A DNA stretch of 64,000 bases. Origin: Triglochin maritima. Taxonomy: Eukaryota > Streptophyta > Magnoliopsida > Alismatales > Juncaginaceae. The notes under the pieces were generated by a model. The model worked only from the letters and a program-made list of their open reading frames with translations. It was not told the DNA's origin and did no database searches. Position 1 is the stretch's first letter. Each line of letters opens with the position of its first letter. The DNA lies in the NCBI GenBank assembly GCA_963682175.1, contig OY821787.1:25336501-25400500 (forward strand), written 5' to 3'. The translations under genes were made by a program, and so were the position numbers. Below, in pieces: positions 45,241 to 57,455 of the stretch.

Positions 45241-47163
45241 AATTCCCCGACACTTACCATTTGCTAGTCCCGATCAAAACAATGAAAGAGAAAAAACATA
45301 CGAAAAACAAGAAAATCCTAACTCACTTTCGTAGGAATCACGGTTGCACTTAGCACGTGCAACAAGCCATTAAACCTCCTTGTCGCCAATGAGGAGGAGC
45401 GGTGTCTCCTGAGGGTGTTCAACGGATATACCCACAAAATCCGAACATTTAGACATTATTCAATCTCACAAGACGACTCAATGGACCTACTTTTGTCGAT
45501 CACTGGACACGGTAATCCTACTGGCCGACTCTTTATATGTATCATGTCCACACACCTACCCTAGTGAATCATTCGTGCAAGTTAATTAAGGACTTAAGTG
45601 GAAGACATGGGCAACCTTAATATCCTCAAGTGATACAAAGTGTAAAGTCCATTAAGGTTCTTATTTGTATTTTTCTCCTTTTTTCATGATTTTTTCTTTC
45701 TGTAGACTAAGGAGTTAGAACTAGTTCGTGTTTAATTCTCCCAGGGTCGGGCTTCGTGCATTATTGTCTGTGAGGGCTTACACTATCATGTACACATTAC
45801 CCCAAATCTCCACATAGGGCGATCCCAACCACCCGTGTAATGAGAGTTCAGTCGGTGCATCCCAACTCAGGTGAGTCAAAAGCACTAGGTACTATGTCCC
45901 CTCACACCTAATTTCCTGCATGATAGGAATTGTGCAAGAAGAGATAACACCATACTAAATTATTTATTATCTACAGATAAAACAAAAACCCTACACGTAA
46001 GGTGTCACAAGCGGAGTTTAAGGGTCCCTGACTACGACAAACTTCCTTATACTAACATACACGAATTATTTGACTCACTAGGTTCAGGGTTGGCTTCTTT
46101 ATTTGTTTAAGTACTGAAACCCTATGATTACTCTCCCCCGAGGGAAAATCGGGGTGCATCCTTACGACTAGATAAAACCTAAAGCCGGTGTACTAGATAT
46201 CCTAATGCATCATGTTCAAGTCAATTTTGGGAGCTTCCCTTTTACTTTTCCTTTCAACGGTTTTGCACATGCTAAACACACGCAAAATCCATAAAAATAT
46301 TTTTCTTTCGCAAACACATGAAGATTTTGGAAGAAATGGAAAAAATAAAGCACTAGGCAAGCAAAAGAGGGCAAGTCACCCAATGATCATGGTATAACAG
46401 ATATATCAATGTAAATTGCATCACACTATCATGACCCTAAGAATGCAAACAAAATAAAATAAAATAAAAGACTCGACTATATACATACGTAAAGTACCCC
46501 ACACTTACTTCATGCATTGTCCTCAATGAATCTGAGTATGATACTACATGGATTTAGGCATGAAAAATAAAAGATCTCACAAACATGAAGCGGAGAAGGA
46601 ACTTCATGGTTATGTGAATGAACATATACCAAATTCCCGAAAACCTGTGAGATACTTAAGAAGGGAGACAAATACGTGAAACAAATGGGGCCTAGATACT
46701 CACAGGTTACGGCCCACAACAATCGATGCTCACTTGTGGAGTCTTTTTTTGACAAGAGGAGAACTATGTACATTAATGGGCTCCCATTTTCATTTGTCAA
46801 GGGACATCAAATGGGAACCTGCCATCTCTCGATCCAGAAGTGCACATGCATGGGCTCGTAATATGAGAGACAAGAGAATTATTGAGAGGTTTATGAACCA
46901 ACGATGATGGTTCATGCCTCTTAAAACCAGGGTCTGTGAAAGGAAATGGAAACAAATATGTTTCCATTCCCCGACAAAGCTGAGGGTCATTAATATATAC
47001 CCTCCAACTAACATTGGGGTGCACAGGGATGATTTCATCCACACAAAGTGACACCCTGAACTTATTACCCAGATGTGAAACTCTAGAAATACAATTTCAT
47101 GACCACCTGACACCCTTATTAGCATTGTGGTCGTTTGATGCCTCTTGAAAATGAGCAAGAACT
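45241..47163 (-). mobile_element. Athila-like internal region without genes (unit 1)
   Basis: This 1.9-kb stretch lies between LTR A and LTR G. It matches 51,944-53,637 plus 57,271-57,455, and part of 62,875-64,000. It corresponds to the long non-coding 3' part of Athila-type elements; gag and pol are absent. No significant frame is conserved among copies. A hairpin gttgcac...gtgcaac occurs at 45,343-45,363. Confidence 0.65.
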
Positions 47164-48330
47164 TGATTGAATCAGTTATAATAATACGCAAGTGCACAAA
47201 GTTGGTGAAGATGCAACAAGTACGGGTGGAATCCACAAGGAGGTGTGTCAACTTTGATTCTTCGGAAATCAAGTGGAAAATAAAGGGGAGAAGAAGTTGA
47301 TTAAACTAAATTAAGCTACACTAAACTAGCAAGCAACAAACAAGGAAGATGAAAGCACGAGAGGAATTGAAAGTAAACTAAGTAACTATCAAAGAAAGAT
47401 GAAATTCAGGAAGAAAACCCCCAAGGGGTGGAGTGTGTGTACACATGTAATAAGGTGGTGAATGATGCATTCAATAAGACACAAGTGTAGGTTGTGTTTT
47501 CATGCATAGGAAGTACCTAATGATTGTGTCAAAACCTATAATTCCAATCGCTAATCTAGTTGATTAACATGAACATAAACAAATCAGTTATTAAGAACCT
47601 AAACAAGCATGGGAGGTACCTAATGATTATGGCAAAACCCACCACGTTAAGTATTCTCTATTATACAAACAAGCATACATTCACATTCATCACATATTGC
47701 ATAAGATAGCATTCATTCACATTTTTCATTACATGTATAAACATTATCTCCACCCCCAAAATGGAATGGAATTACTCACTATACATATTATGCAAACAAT
47801 TGTATTAAGGAAAAAAGACATTCTACTATTTATACTAAGATTAAGAGAACAAAACTAAGCTAAACATGCAAACATTAAAAGAGACAATATTAAATGAGAG
47901 AATGGGTGCACATACCTCACACTAGCAATCGACAACAAGAATGTAAAGAAAAGAAAAGACGAGTGCGTGCAAGGTCTACAAATGTTGCATGACATAGATG
48001 GCAATCAATCTAATCTTTTGCTTTGAGTTTTAAGGTCCAAGTTGATTAAACAAGGGAATGATTGGTTTATTAATTAATCTGGAAGCAAGCTACAGGTTGA
48101 AACATGCTAAATTGGGCTCTTAGACAACATTATTCCAAATAAGAACACACACAACAAAATAGGAGTCAGAAATTGCTCACCAGACCACCAATTGGCGGTC
48201 CGAGTATTTTCTTAATCCTCCAAATTTCTCCTGTGACCTTCTACTCATGTTGTGACGTCCTGAAACAAACCAAAACTAAAAAAAAAGATGAAATTTACTC
48301 GAATCGTACAAATCAGAGTCTGGACAGAGC
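47164..48330 (-). repeat. Athila-like LTR G and LTR-derived sequence
   Basis: From tgattgaatcag to about 47,900 it matches LTR B closely. Beyond this the sequence is divergent, but the caccaattggcggtcc block at 48,187 again resembles the LTR at 62,490. The right boundary is unclear. Confidence 0.6.
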
Positions 48331-48333
48331 ACC

Positions 48334-48351
48334 TTGCCGGCAATGTTGCCA
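48334..48351 (-). other. Athila-type primer binding site, degenerate
   Basis: On the minus strand the 18 bases TGGCAACATTGCCGGCAA follow the LTR B end after a short A-rich spacer. They match the Asp-tRNA-type site of Athila elements (TGGCGCCGTTGCCGGGGA, from memory) at 13 of 18 positions. Confidence 0.5.
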
Positions 48352-48357
48352 ATTTTT

Positions 48358-49197
48358 TTATTGAATCAGTGATAATAAACCGCACGTGCACGACGTCGGT
48401 GAAGATGTGACAAGTATGGGTCGAATCCACAGGGAGGTGTGTCAACTCTACTTCTTAGGAAATCAAGTGGAAAATAAAGGGGAGAAGAAGTTGATTACAC
48501 TAAACTAGCAAGCAACATACAAGGAAGATGAAAGCACGAGAGGAATTGAAATTAAACTAAGTAACTATCAAAGCAAGATGAAATTCAGGAAGAAAACCCC
48601 CCAAGGGGTGGAGTGTGTGTACACATGTAATAAGGTCGTGAATGATGCATTCAATAACTACAAGTGTAGGTTGTGTTTTCAAGCATAGGAAGTACCTAAT
48701 GATTCTGGAAAAACCTATCATTCCAATCACAAACCTTGTTGATTAACATGAGCATAAACAAGTTGGTTATTAAGAACCTAAACAAGCATGGGAGGTACCT
48801 AATGATTATGGCAAAATCCATCAAGTTAAGTATTCTCTATTATACAAACAAGCATACATTCTTCATTACATGTACAAACATCATCTCCACCCCCAAAGGG
48901 GGATGGAACTACTCACTACACACTAAGAAAACAATTGTATTAAGGAAAAAAGGTATTATACTAAGATTAAGAGAACAAAACTAAGCTAAACGTGCAAACA
49001 TTAAAAGAGACAACATTAGAACAAACTAAGAAAAAATATTTTATTGATATCTAACATTACCAGCAGCATTCTTCTCCACTTGAGTTTTGCTCCAAGGCTT
49101 TACTCCAAGTATAGAGAATGACCACCAAGCAATGCTTGCATTACAAAGGAGGAAAAGAAGTTCTATTTATAAACATGAAAATGGCAACTGGGGACAA
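48358..49197 (-). repeat. Athila-like LTR B, truncated at right
   Basis: It starts at the tgaatcagtgataataaacc end and continues to ggcaactggggacaa, where a SIRE-like LTR interrupts it. The adjoining primer site shows it was a 5' LTR of a minus-strand element. Confidence 0.75.
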
Positions 49198-50639
49198 TGT
49201 TGGTTTTTTTGCCTTAATCTGTGTTTTGATGATTTAATCAACCTAATATTAATCACAATCAAATGTATTGTAGCACACATAATGCATAGAAGATATATTG
49301 TGTTGTGCTAACACCTACAGGAGATCAAGACTTAAGAAGAATGGAATGAAGTCAAGACATGTAATCAAAGCTATTTGAAGACATGTAATTTTACTTTATT
49401 TTTGAGTCTTAGGAACTTATATAATCTTGAGCATACAAGAGTTACAACTTACTCACATACAAAGTAGGTTCCTTGTAGAAGTCACACACAAAATTTCACA
49501 TCATTTGGACTTCAATAGATCTCCCAAATCTTAGCCGGAAAATCACCTAAACCTAAACCTAATCTCCCTGTGAAAAATGATCGACCGAACCTAGTTCTCT
49601 GTTCGACCGTTTAAACTAGTTAGCCTACATTGATTTTACCTAACACCTCCGGTCGATCGCTTGGACTTTTCGGTAGACCGTTATCGCATTTCGGATAACC
49701 GTTAACCTTATTGTATTATACCAACGGTCGTATTCGTATTTTTATCTAACCCCTCAAAATACAATTGTTCACCGGTCGACCTTGTACCTAGAAACGGTCG
49801 ACCGAATATAAATTTTTCGAGACACCAAAAGTGCATATTATTTTCGGTCGACCGGACCTTCCAAATGTGTTCGACCGATATAATCTCAACCCTACTAAAA
49901 CCCTGGTTTCGATCGACCGTCCCTTGTTTGGTCGACCTTTCACTTAAGTCATAGGCCAATTTGGTTCGACCATAGCTTAAACTTGTTCAAACGTTTCATT
50001 ACCATTAAGTAAACGGTCGACCGGTTACCCCAATTCGGTCGACCGTTGAGGGATAGAATTGTAGATCTTCAATTTCTATTTTGTGTATCTTATACACACA
50101 AAAATCAATCCTTCCCCAATGGCTAGAAAACTTTAGGAGCTTATAAATAGCGGTTCCGCAACCTTATTTACACAACTCTCCCACTTCCAATTGTCTCATA
50201 CATTAGAGAGCAATCACCAACTCCGAAAACTCCAAATCCTACACTCAAGAGCCTTAATTCCACTTCTTTGATCATTTCTATATCATACTCAAAGAGTGCT
50301 CAAGCTAAATAGTGTTGTTCCACTTAAGTTCTTTGTTTTCGAAAGAGTAAGGCTCTGGTGAAAGCCTGAAGCATCCTTCTCGGATTGTGAGTAGAGGAAT
50401 CCAAGCTTGCGAGGGTATTCGCAAGGCTTGAAGTGTAAAGGAGTTCTCTCCCAGCCCGAAACGAGGAGTGGATAGTGAAGTCGTGAGAGGAGCACATGGA
50501 ATCTTGCAGAGCATGCAAGAGAGGAAGTAGGCAGGAGGCCGAACCCTTATAAAAATATTTGTGCCAATTGTGGTTTGCATTTCTTTTCCCTACTTACTTT
50601 TAATTCGTTTCCACTGCACATCTTGTTAACTTAAGTAGG
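49198..50639 (+). repeat. SIRE-like copia LTR B
   Basis: It begins TGTTGGTTTTTTTGCC, followed by ttttgatgatttaatcaacc and a gagatcaagacttaag block, as in SIRE/Maximus LTRs. It has a dyad cluster (49,580-50,050), a TATAAATA box at 50,142-50,149 and a long leader. The right end near 50,639 could not be placed exactly, and no clean target duplication was found because the following LTR piece does not continue LTR B. Confidence 0.6.
49580..50050. repeat. Dyad cluster in SIRE-like LTR
   Basis: About sixteen CGGTCGACCG-type motifs occur. Several pairs are 22 bp apart, for example in the stretches around 49,772-49,803 and 50,012-50,046. Spacer sequence is unlike that of the Tekay LTR. Confidence 0.8.
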
Positions 50640-51943
50640 GATTAAGTGGAAAATAAATGGGAGAAGAAGTTGATTACACTAACCTAAACTACACCAAACT
50701 TGCAAGTAACAAACAAGGAAGATGAAAGCACGAAGGGATTTGAAACTAAACTAAGTAGCTATCAAAACAATATGAAATTCAGGAAGAAACCCCCCCAAGG
50801 GTAGGAGGGTGTACACATGTAATAAGGTGGTGAATGATGTATTCAATAACTCACAAGTGTAGGTTGTGTTTTTATGCAAAGGAAGTACCTAATGATTGTG
50901 GCAAAACCTATCATTCCAATCACTAACCTAGTTGATTAACATGAGCATAAATAAGTTTGTTATTAAGAACCTAAACAAGCATGGGAGGTATCTAATGATT
51001 ATGGAAAAACTCATTAAGTTAAGTATTCTCTATTATACAAACAAGCATACATTCACATTCATCACATATTGCATAAGATAACATTCATTCTCATTCTTCG
51101 TTACATGTATAAACATCATCTCCACCCCCATAGGGGGATTGAACTACTCACTACACATTAAGAAAACAAGTGTATTAAGGAAAAAAGATATTATACAAAT
51201 TATACTAAGATTAAGAGAACAAAACTAAGCTAAACGTGTAAACATTAAAAGACAACATTAGAACAAACTGAGAAAAATTATTTTGTTGATATCTAAAATT
51301 ACCAGCAGCATTCTTCTCCACTTGAGTTTTGCTCCTAGGTTTTACTCCATGTAGAAAAGAATGACCACCAAGCAATGCTTGCAATACAAATGAGGAAGAG
51401 AAGTTCTATTTATAGTCCTGGAAAAGGCAACTGGGGATAATCCCCTGGTGTGAGACAAATGAAACTTCTACAAATGGATAAAAATAACATAATACACAAC
51501 CACGAGAAGTTGAGTTGGCTCCTGACCAAACTAAACCAACAATTGGTTATCTAGGGCCTCCAATTGACGGTCATTTTTGGTCGGATTCGACCCATTTTCG
51601 GTTGGCATCTTCAGTGCTTCAATTGTCCACGTGAGGTGCACCTGGATCCGTTGTTCGAGTATAGGCCCAAATATAATTTCCAAAATACTCCTCATGATGG
51701 TGTGGAGTTTTTTGATTTGCTTATTGGTCCTTTTGGCTTACATCCAGGTCTTTCCCTCTTGCAGATAGGTCCATAAGTCTCACTGATCAATCCTTTTTCT
51801 CATATTTTGGTCATTTTCTCTTCATTTTCTCTTCTTTATTGCCTAAAATCTGAAACATATCAAATAAACACTTGAGTGACATAAATATGGGGTAAAATAA
51901 AGGATATATAGCATGAATGCAATATATGATATGCTACTAATCA
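50640..51943 (-). repeat. Athila-like LTR C, truncated at left
   Basis: The match to LTR B starts at attaagtggaaaataaatgg and runs to the complete right end gctactaatca. On its right the minus-strand polypurine tract (gtaagtgtgggggtatt, 51,944-51,960) marks it as a 3' LTR. Confidence 0.75.
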
Positions 51944-53637
51944 AATACCCCCACACTTACCTTTTGCTAGTCCCGAGCAAAACAATAAAAAAGAAAAACG
52001 AAAGAAAGAAAAAACATACGAAAAACAGGGAAATCCTAACTCACTTTCGTAGGAATCACGGTTGTATTTAGCATGTACAAGAAGACATTAAATCCCTTTG
52101 TCTACAAGGAGGAGGAGTGGTCTCCTAAGAGTTTTCAGCGGATATACCCATAAAATCCGAACATTGATGCATTATTCAACCTAAAAAATAGAACTCAATT
52201 GACCTACTTTTGTCGATCACTGGAAACCGTAATACTACTGGCCAACTCTCTATATGTATCATGTCCACACACCTAGCCTAGTGAACCATTCATGTAAGTT
52301 AATTAAGAACTTAAGTGGAGGACATGGGCAACCTTAACATCCTCAAATGATACAAAGTGTAAAGTCTATTAAGGTTCTTATTTGTATTACCATCTTCTAC
52401 TTTTTTAATCTTTTTTTCATTTCATTTTTTCTTCTTCTAGTTGGCATTTAATTATCCCATGGTCAGGTTTCGTGCATTATTTCCTCTGAGGACTTACACT
52501 ATCACGCACACCTTCCCCAAATCTCCACATAGGGCGATCCCTACCACCCGTGTAATGGGAGTTTGGTCGGTGCATCCCAAGTTAGATGACTCAAAAGTAG
52601 CAGGCACTATGTCCCCTCAGACCTAATTTCCCGAGTGATAGGAGTCCTGCGAGAAGAGAGAACACCTACTCACTTATTTATTATCTACATGGGAACCAAA
52701 ACCCCTACACCTAAAGTTTCACAACAAGATTTTAAGGGTCTTTGACTACAACAAACTTGCTTAAATTAACAGACAAATTATTGACTCACTAGGTTCAGTG
52801 TGGACTTATTTAATTGTTTGAGTACTGAAACCCTATGATTACTCTCCCCCGAGGGAAAACTGGGATGCATCCTTACGACTAGATAAGACCTAAAGCCGGT
52901 GTACTAGATATCCTAATGCATCATGTTCAAGTCAATTCTTGGAGCTTCCTTTTTACTTTGCCTCTCAACCGTTTTGCACATGCAAAACCAACAAAACATT
53001 TTATTTCACAAACATGTGAAGATTTTGAAAGAAATGGAAAAATCAAAGCACTAGGTAAGCAAAAGAAGACAAGTCACCCAAGGATAATGGCAAACAGATA
53101 TATCAATATTAAATGCAACACACTAACATGACCGCAACAATGCAAACAAAAGAAAACAAAACAAAAGGAGAAAGACTTGTCTATGTACACACGCAAAACA
53201 CCTCCCACACTTACTTCATGTATTGTCCTCAATGAATGTGACTATGATACTAGATGGATTTATCCATGAAAAGGAAAAGATCTCACCAACGTGAAGCGCA
53301 ATGGGAATTTCATGGTTATGTGGATGACATAAACCTGAATTCCCCTCAGAACCTGTGAGATACTTAAGAAGGGAGACAAATACATGAAACAAATGTGACC
53401 CAAATACATAAGGGTTGGAGCCCACAACAATCAATGCTCACTTGTGGATTTTTGTGTGTGGAGAACTATGTACAGTAATGAGCTCCGGTCTTCATTTGTG
53501 AATGGACATCAAATGGGAACCTGCCATCTCTTGAGCCAGAAATGCACTTGTATGGGTTCGCAATATGAGAGACAAGAGAATTGTTGAGAGGTTTAGGAAC
53601 CAAGGACGATGGTTCATGCCTCTCAAAATGAGGGTAT
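51944..53637 (-). mobile_element. Athila-like internal region without genes (unit 2, right part continues at 57,271)
   Basis: The sequence is collinear with 45,241-46,950 and has no convincing frame. At 53,637 it is interrupted by a copia element and resumes at 57,271-57,455 (gaaaggaaatggaaacaaat), exactly as in the uninterrupted copy near 46,940. Confidence 0.7.
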
Positions 53638-53739
53638 TGAAAGGAATGTGTGCTAAAAGTTTTACTTTTATATGTCAATTATTATGAATTGAATGTGCAA
53701 GCATTTTGTTCCTTGATTATGGTATTTGTCTTTTGGACG

Positions 53740-55059
53740 GTTGCCATGTTCAAGTCTATTCGGATTATGCTCGCTATTGCCGCATTTCATGATTATGAGA
53801 TATGGCAAATGGATGTCAAAACGGCGTTCCTTAATGGGAACTTGGAGGAGGATGTGTACATGGTACAACCTCAAGGTTTTGAAGATCCAAAGAATAGCGA
53901 GAAAGTATGCAAGCTTCAAAGATCCATTTACGGATTGATGCAAGCATCAAGGAGTTGGAACAAGCGCTTTGACGAAGAAGTCAAAAAGATTCACTTCGTC
54001 CAAAGTAAGGAAGAGCCTTGTATATACAAGAAGGTTAGTGGGAGCCACATAGTATTCTTAATTTTATATGTCGATGACATACTCCTCATGGGAAATCATA
54101 TACCTTTGCTTGAGCAAACGAGAAGTTCATTGAAATCTGCATTTTCAATGAAAGATATGGGTGAGGCTCAATACATCTTGGGAATCAAGATATATAGAGA
54201 TAGATCCCGTAGACTCATTGGCCTAAGTCAACATACATACATTGACAAGGTCTTGGAAAGGTTAAGCATGAACATCTCCAAAAATGGCAATGTGCCAATG
54301 TGTATGGGTGTGCAACTCAAGAAGTCTCAACGTGCTGAATCATGTAAAGACTTGGAGTACAAGAAAGATATCCCTTAAGCTTCGGCAATATGATCAATCA
54401 TGTACGTGATGACTTGCACAAGACCCGATGTCTCGTATGCTCTAAGCGTGACAAATCGTCACCAATCCAACGCAGGTCCAGAGCATTGGACTGCGGTCAA
54501 GAATATTCTAAGGTACCTTAACCGGACCAAAGATAAGTTTTTTGTTTATGGAGGACAAAGGGAATTAATAGCCGAGGGCTATTCGGATGCGAGTTTCATG
54601 AATGATCCCGACGATAGAAGGTCGCAATCAGGATACGTCTACCTTCTAAATGGTGGAGCTGTGAGTTGGCGTAGTTGGAAGCAAAGCACTACGGCCGACT
54701 CAACCACCGCTTCCGAAGTAATGGTTGTCGCTGAAGCGAGCAAGGAAGGAGTGTGGATTAAGAAGTTCCTTGAAGAGCTTGGAGTAGTTCCCTCGAGCGA
54801 GGGACCCATAAAGCTATTTTGCGATAATAGTGCATCTATCTCGCAAATCAAGGATCCCAAATCACACCACAAAGTGAAGTACATGGATCGTAAGTACTTT
54901 GTCACACGTGACTTCATCGATGAGGGCAAAATAAATCCATTATGGGTGGACACAAACAACACAGCTGATCCATTCACCAAACCCTTATCCCAAGCCAAGG
55001 GCGAAATGCATTTCGAGTCCATGGGTCTGAGGAACCATGTAGATTGGTTTAATGAGTGA
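53740..55059 (+). pseudogene. Copia RT-RNase H fragment
   Basis: The frame gives MFKSIRIMLAIAAFHDYEIW, FLNGNLEEDVYMVQPQGF, an intact YVDD (YVDDILLMGN) and the RNase H motifs SDASFMND and KLFCDNSAS, ending HVDWFNE. A TAA at 54,376-54,378 and a TGA about 15 bases later interrupt it between RT and RNase H. It is closely similar to the minus-strand copy at 23,291-24,600, and here the YVDD motif is preserved where that copy has YVED. Confidence 0.9.
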
Positions 55060-55140
55060 TTAGAGAGGGTTACCCTAGTTATTATTGTTTTATACATTGA
55101 GAATGTATGTGAAAGAAAACTTTGATAACAAGTGGGAGAG

Positions 55141-57270
55141 TGAAAGGAATGTGCAAGAATTTTGTTCCTTGATTATGGTATTCGTCTTTTGGAAGTGTTA
55201 AGGAAGAGGCGCTTGGTCCTTAACTGTAGAGCTCTAAAAGATAATGGTTTACATAAATCAAAAGTTGTTCACAATCATGGTAATTAACATGGAACATTAA
55301 TTATCGAGATAAGATTGTCGTGTTGGTCATCGATTGTTGTAGCTCTACAAATAATTGACGACACGGGTATATAAAAGAGGAAAAGATTACTTCTATATAT
55401 TGAATAGACCTAACAAGTAAAATATTATGGAATTGTGTTTTCTGTCATTGATGTTTTACTTTGTCTTGGATCCTAAGATATGAGACTTATATCTTTTCAC
55501 TCAAGAAGTGCTTAATTTGATTATTGTCAAAAGCTATCAATGAGTATAGTGATAAATGCAATAGTTGGTTGAACATGACTTGTGCTGGAAAAGATAGCTA
55601 GTCAAACGATTAGCATTACCCCTCTTAATTGAGTGATGATATTAGTGGGTCCCTTGATAAAATAAAATTATAATGTGCACAATGTAACTTGAGTTAAGTT
55701 ACATAGTTATAATTAGCTTAGAGAGTTCAAGAAATGAATATAATACAAAGATGACACATTTCTACTTTGTATATATTCTTAATATCATGAGGCAAGGGAC
55801 GAACACAAGTGGTGCACTTAAATCACTAAATGGATCCCGTTTTGGTTCGGGTGGAACAAAGACATCTATGCTAATTGGGTAACTATAATGTGTAGCTAGA
55901 TACCGCTTATAGTTTGAGATATTAAGTGTTTAATATCTCTGCCAATTTGGCTTAGATCCTCCTACAGGTCACAACACAAAACTGGGGAACAAGATGCTTG
56001 ATTTTAAGTTAATATGATGTGTCGGGTTTCATGTGAAAATAGAACACATGTGGTGAATGAATAAAATCAATATGTCATGAGAATTGACATAATTAGAATC
56101 ATAATAAATTCATATGAGGTGTATATATTATGGGGTGTAATAATTTAATATTACATAGGATAATATGTTACATAAGATGTGAATTTGCTAAAAAACCCCA
56201 AAATATCAAATTTTGTTGGAAATAAATCCAAAATTTGACAAAGGCAAAATCAGGGTCACACACGGTGAACCGTTCAAGGTTCGGTCGACCGAGGTATCTT
56301 CAGAACGGTTAACCGAATGAGGAACGGGTAAATACAATTGATTGATTGAGATTGTCTAGAGTGCCTGGACAATCGAGTTCGGTTAACCGATTGGAAACGG
56401 TCAACCGAAAAGAGATATTTTCGGTAGACCGAAGGTGACACGGTCATCCGTAGACTATGTCCCAGGATAAATTCTGGTAGGTCAACGGTAGACCGAGTAA
56501 AAGACGTGGTTCGTCCGAATATTTCCAGGGAATTTTTCTCATACGGGATCGGTCGACCGTCTCGCTTATGGTGCACCGAACACGTGTTAAAACCGAATGG
56601 TTCGGTTGACCGAGTAATACTCGGTCCACCGAACAGAACGATTCTTCCTGAATTATTAAGAGATTACTTAAATCATTGGTGGATTAATTCCAGATTTAAT
56701 TAAAGCATTTTTTAGGGTGCTTATGTGGAAATTAGAGATTAATTTTAGGAGAGAATAAACAATGGATCATGGCTAAAGAATAGCTCTTGATAAGGATGTT
56801 TTGGTAGCCTATAAAAGGGCACCTACTCCTACTTGTTTAATACTAATGCAAAAATTATTTCTCTCATTAATCTTTCCTCTAATCACCATGAAATTCTCTT
56901 AGTAATTTTGAGTTTAGGAGATAGAAATCTCAGGAGTTCAAAGATGGGTTATTAGCTAGATTCTAAGCCTTATTTGAGATTGATTGGCTAGCTCATTTCT
57001 CTCTAATCTTGTTTAGAGTTTGGTGAACACTCGGAGGCAAATCCGTGGACGATTCAACGGGCAACACGACTCCGGATCTTCAAAAAGGTTTTAGAGAACC
57101 TTTAGGTATGATTCTACCTTTGTGGTTTATTTTAATAAATGTAGGGTTGCACGATATTAGAATAAACACAAAGTAATGTACATAGAAATTGTTGAAAATA
57201 TGAAAATGATCTTGTATGTTGTATTAATTTTTTTAAAATATATACATACATAGGGACATGAAATACTACA
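55141..57270 (+). repeat. Copia 3' LTR (complete)
   Basis: The LTR is 2,130 bp from TGAAAGGAATGTG to GAAATACTACA, following aacaagtgggagag. It carries a dyad cluster (56,270-56,640) in the orientation expected for the plus strand. Compared with the nested array LTRs it has many single-base differences. Confidence 0.88.
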
Positions 57271-57455
57271 GGTAAGCGAAAGGAAATGGAAACAAATATG
57301 TTTCCATTCCGCGACAAATTTGAAGGTCATCAATATATACCCTCCAACTGACATTCGGGTGCACAAGGATCATTTCATCCACACACAGTGACACCCTAGA
57401 CATATTACCCAGATGACGAAGTCCAGAAACAGAATTTCTTTACCGCCTGACACCA
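57271..57455 (-). mobile_element. Athila-like internal region (unit 2, end)
   Basis: This is the continuation of 51,944-53,637 across the copia insertion. It joins LTR D directly. Confidence 0.65.

Larger units (their letters stand above)
53638..57270 (+). mobile_element. Copia deletion derivative (plus strand)
   Basis: It contains about 100 bp of 5' LTR (53,638-53,738, TGAAAGGAATGTG...), then jumps directly into RT, RNase H, a polypurine tract (55,124-55,140) and a complete 3' LTR. Flanks ggtat and ggtaa match at four of five bases. It is the same family as the array at 18,886-32,847. Leader, gag, protease and integrase are missing. Confidence 0.88.

Noticed and set aside
46510..47272. Frames of 60-160 codons in the Athila-like gene-less block
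   Set aside because: They are not conserved between the three copies of the block and start without any recognisable motif; an env-like gene cannot be supported.
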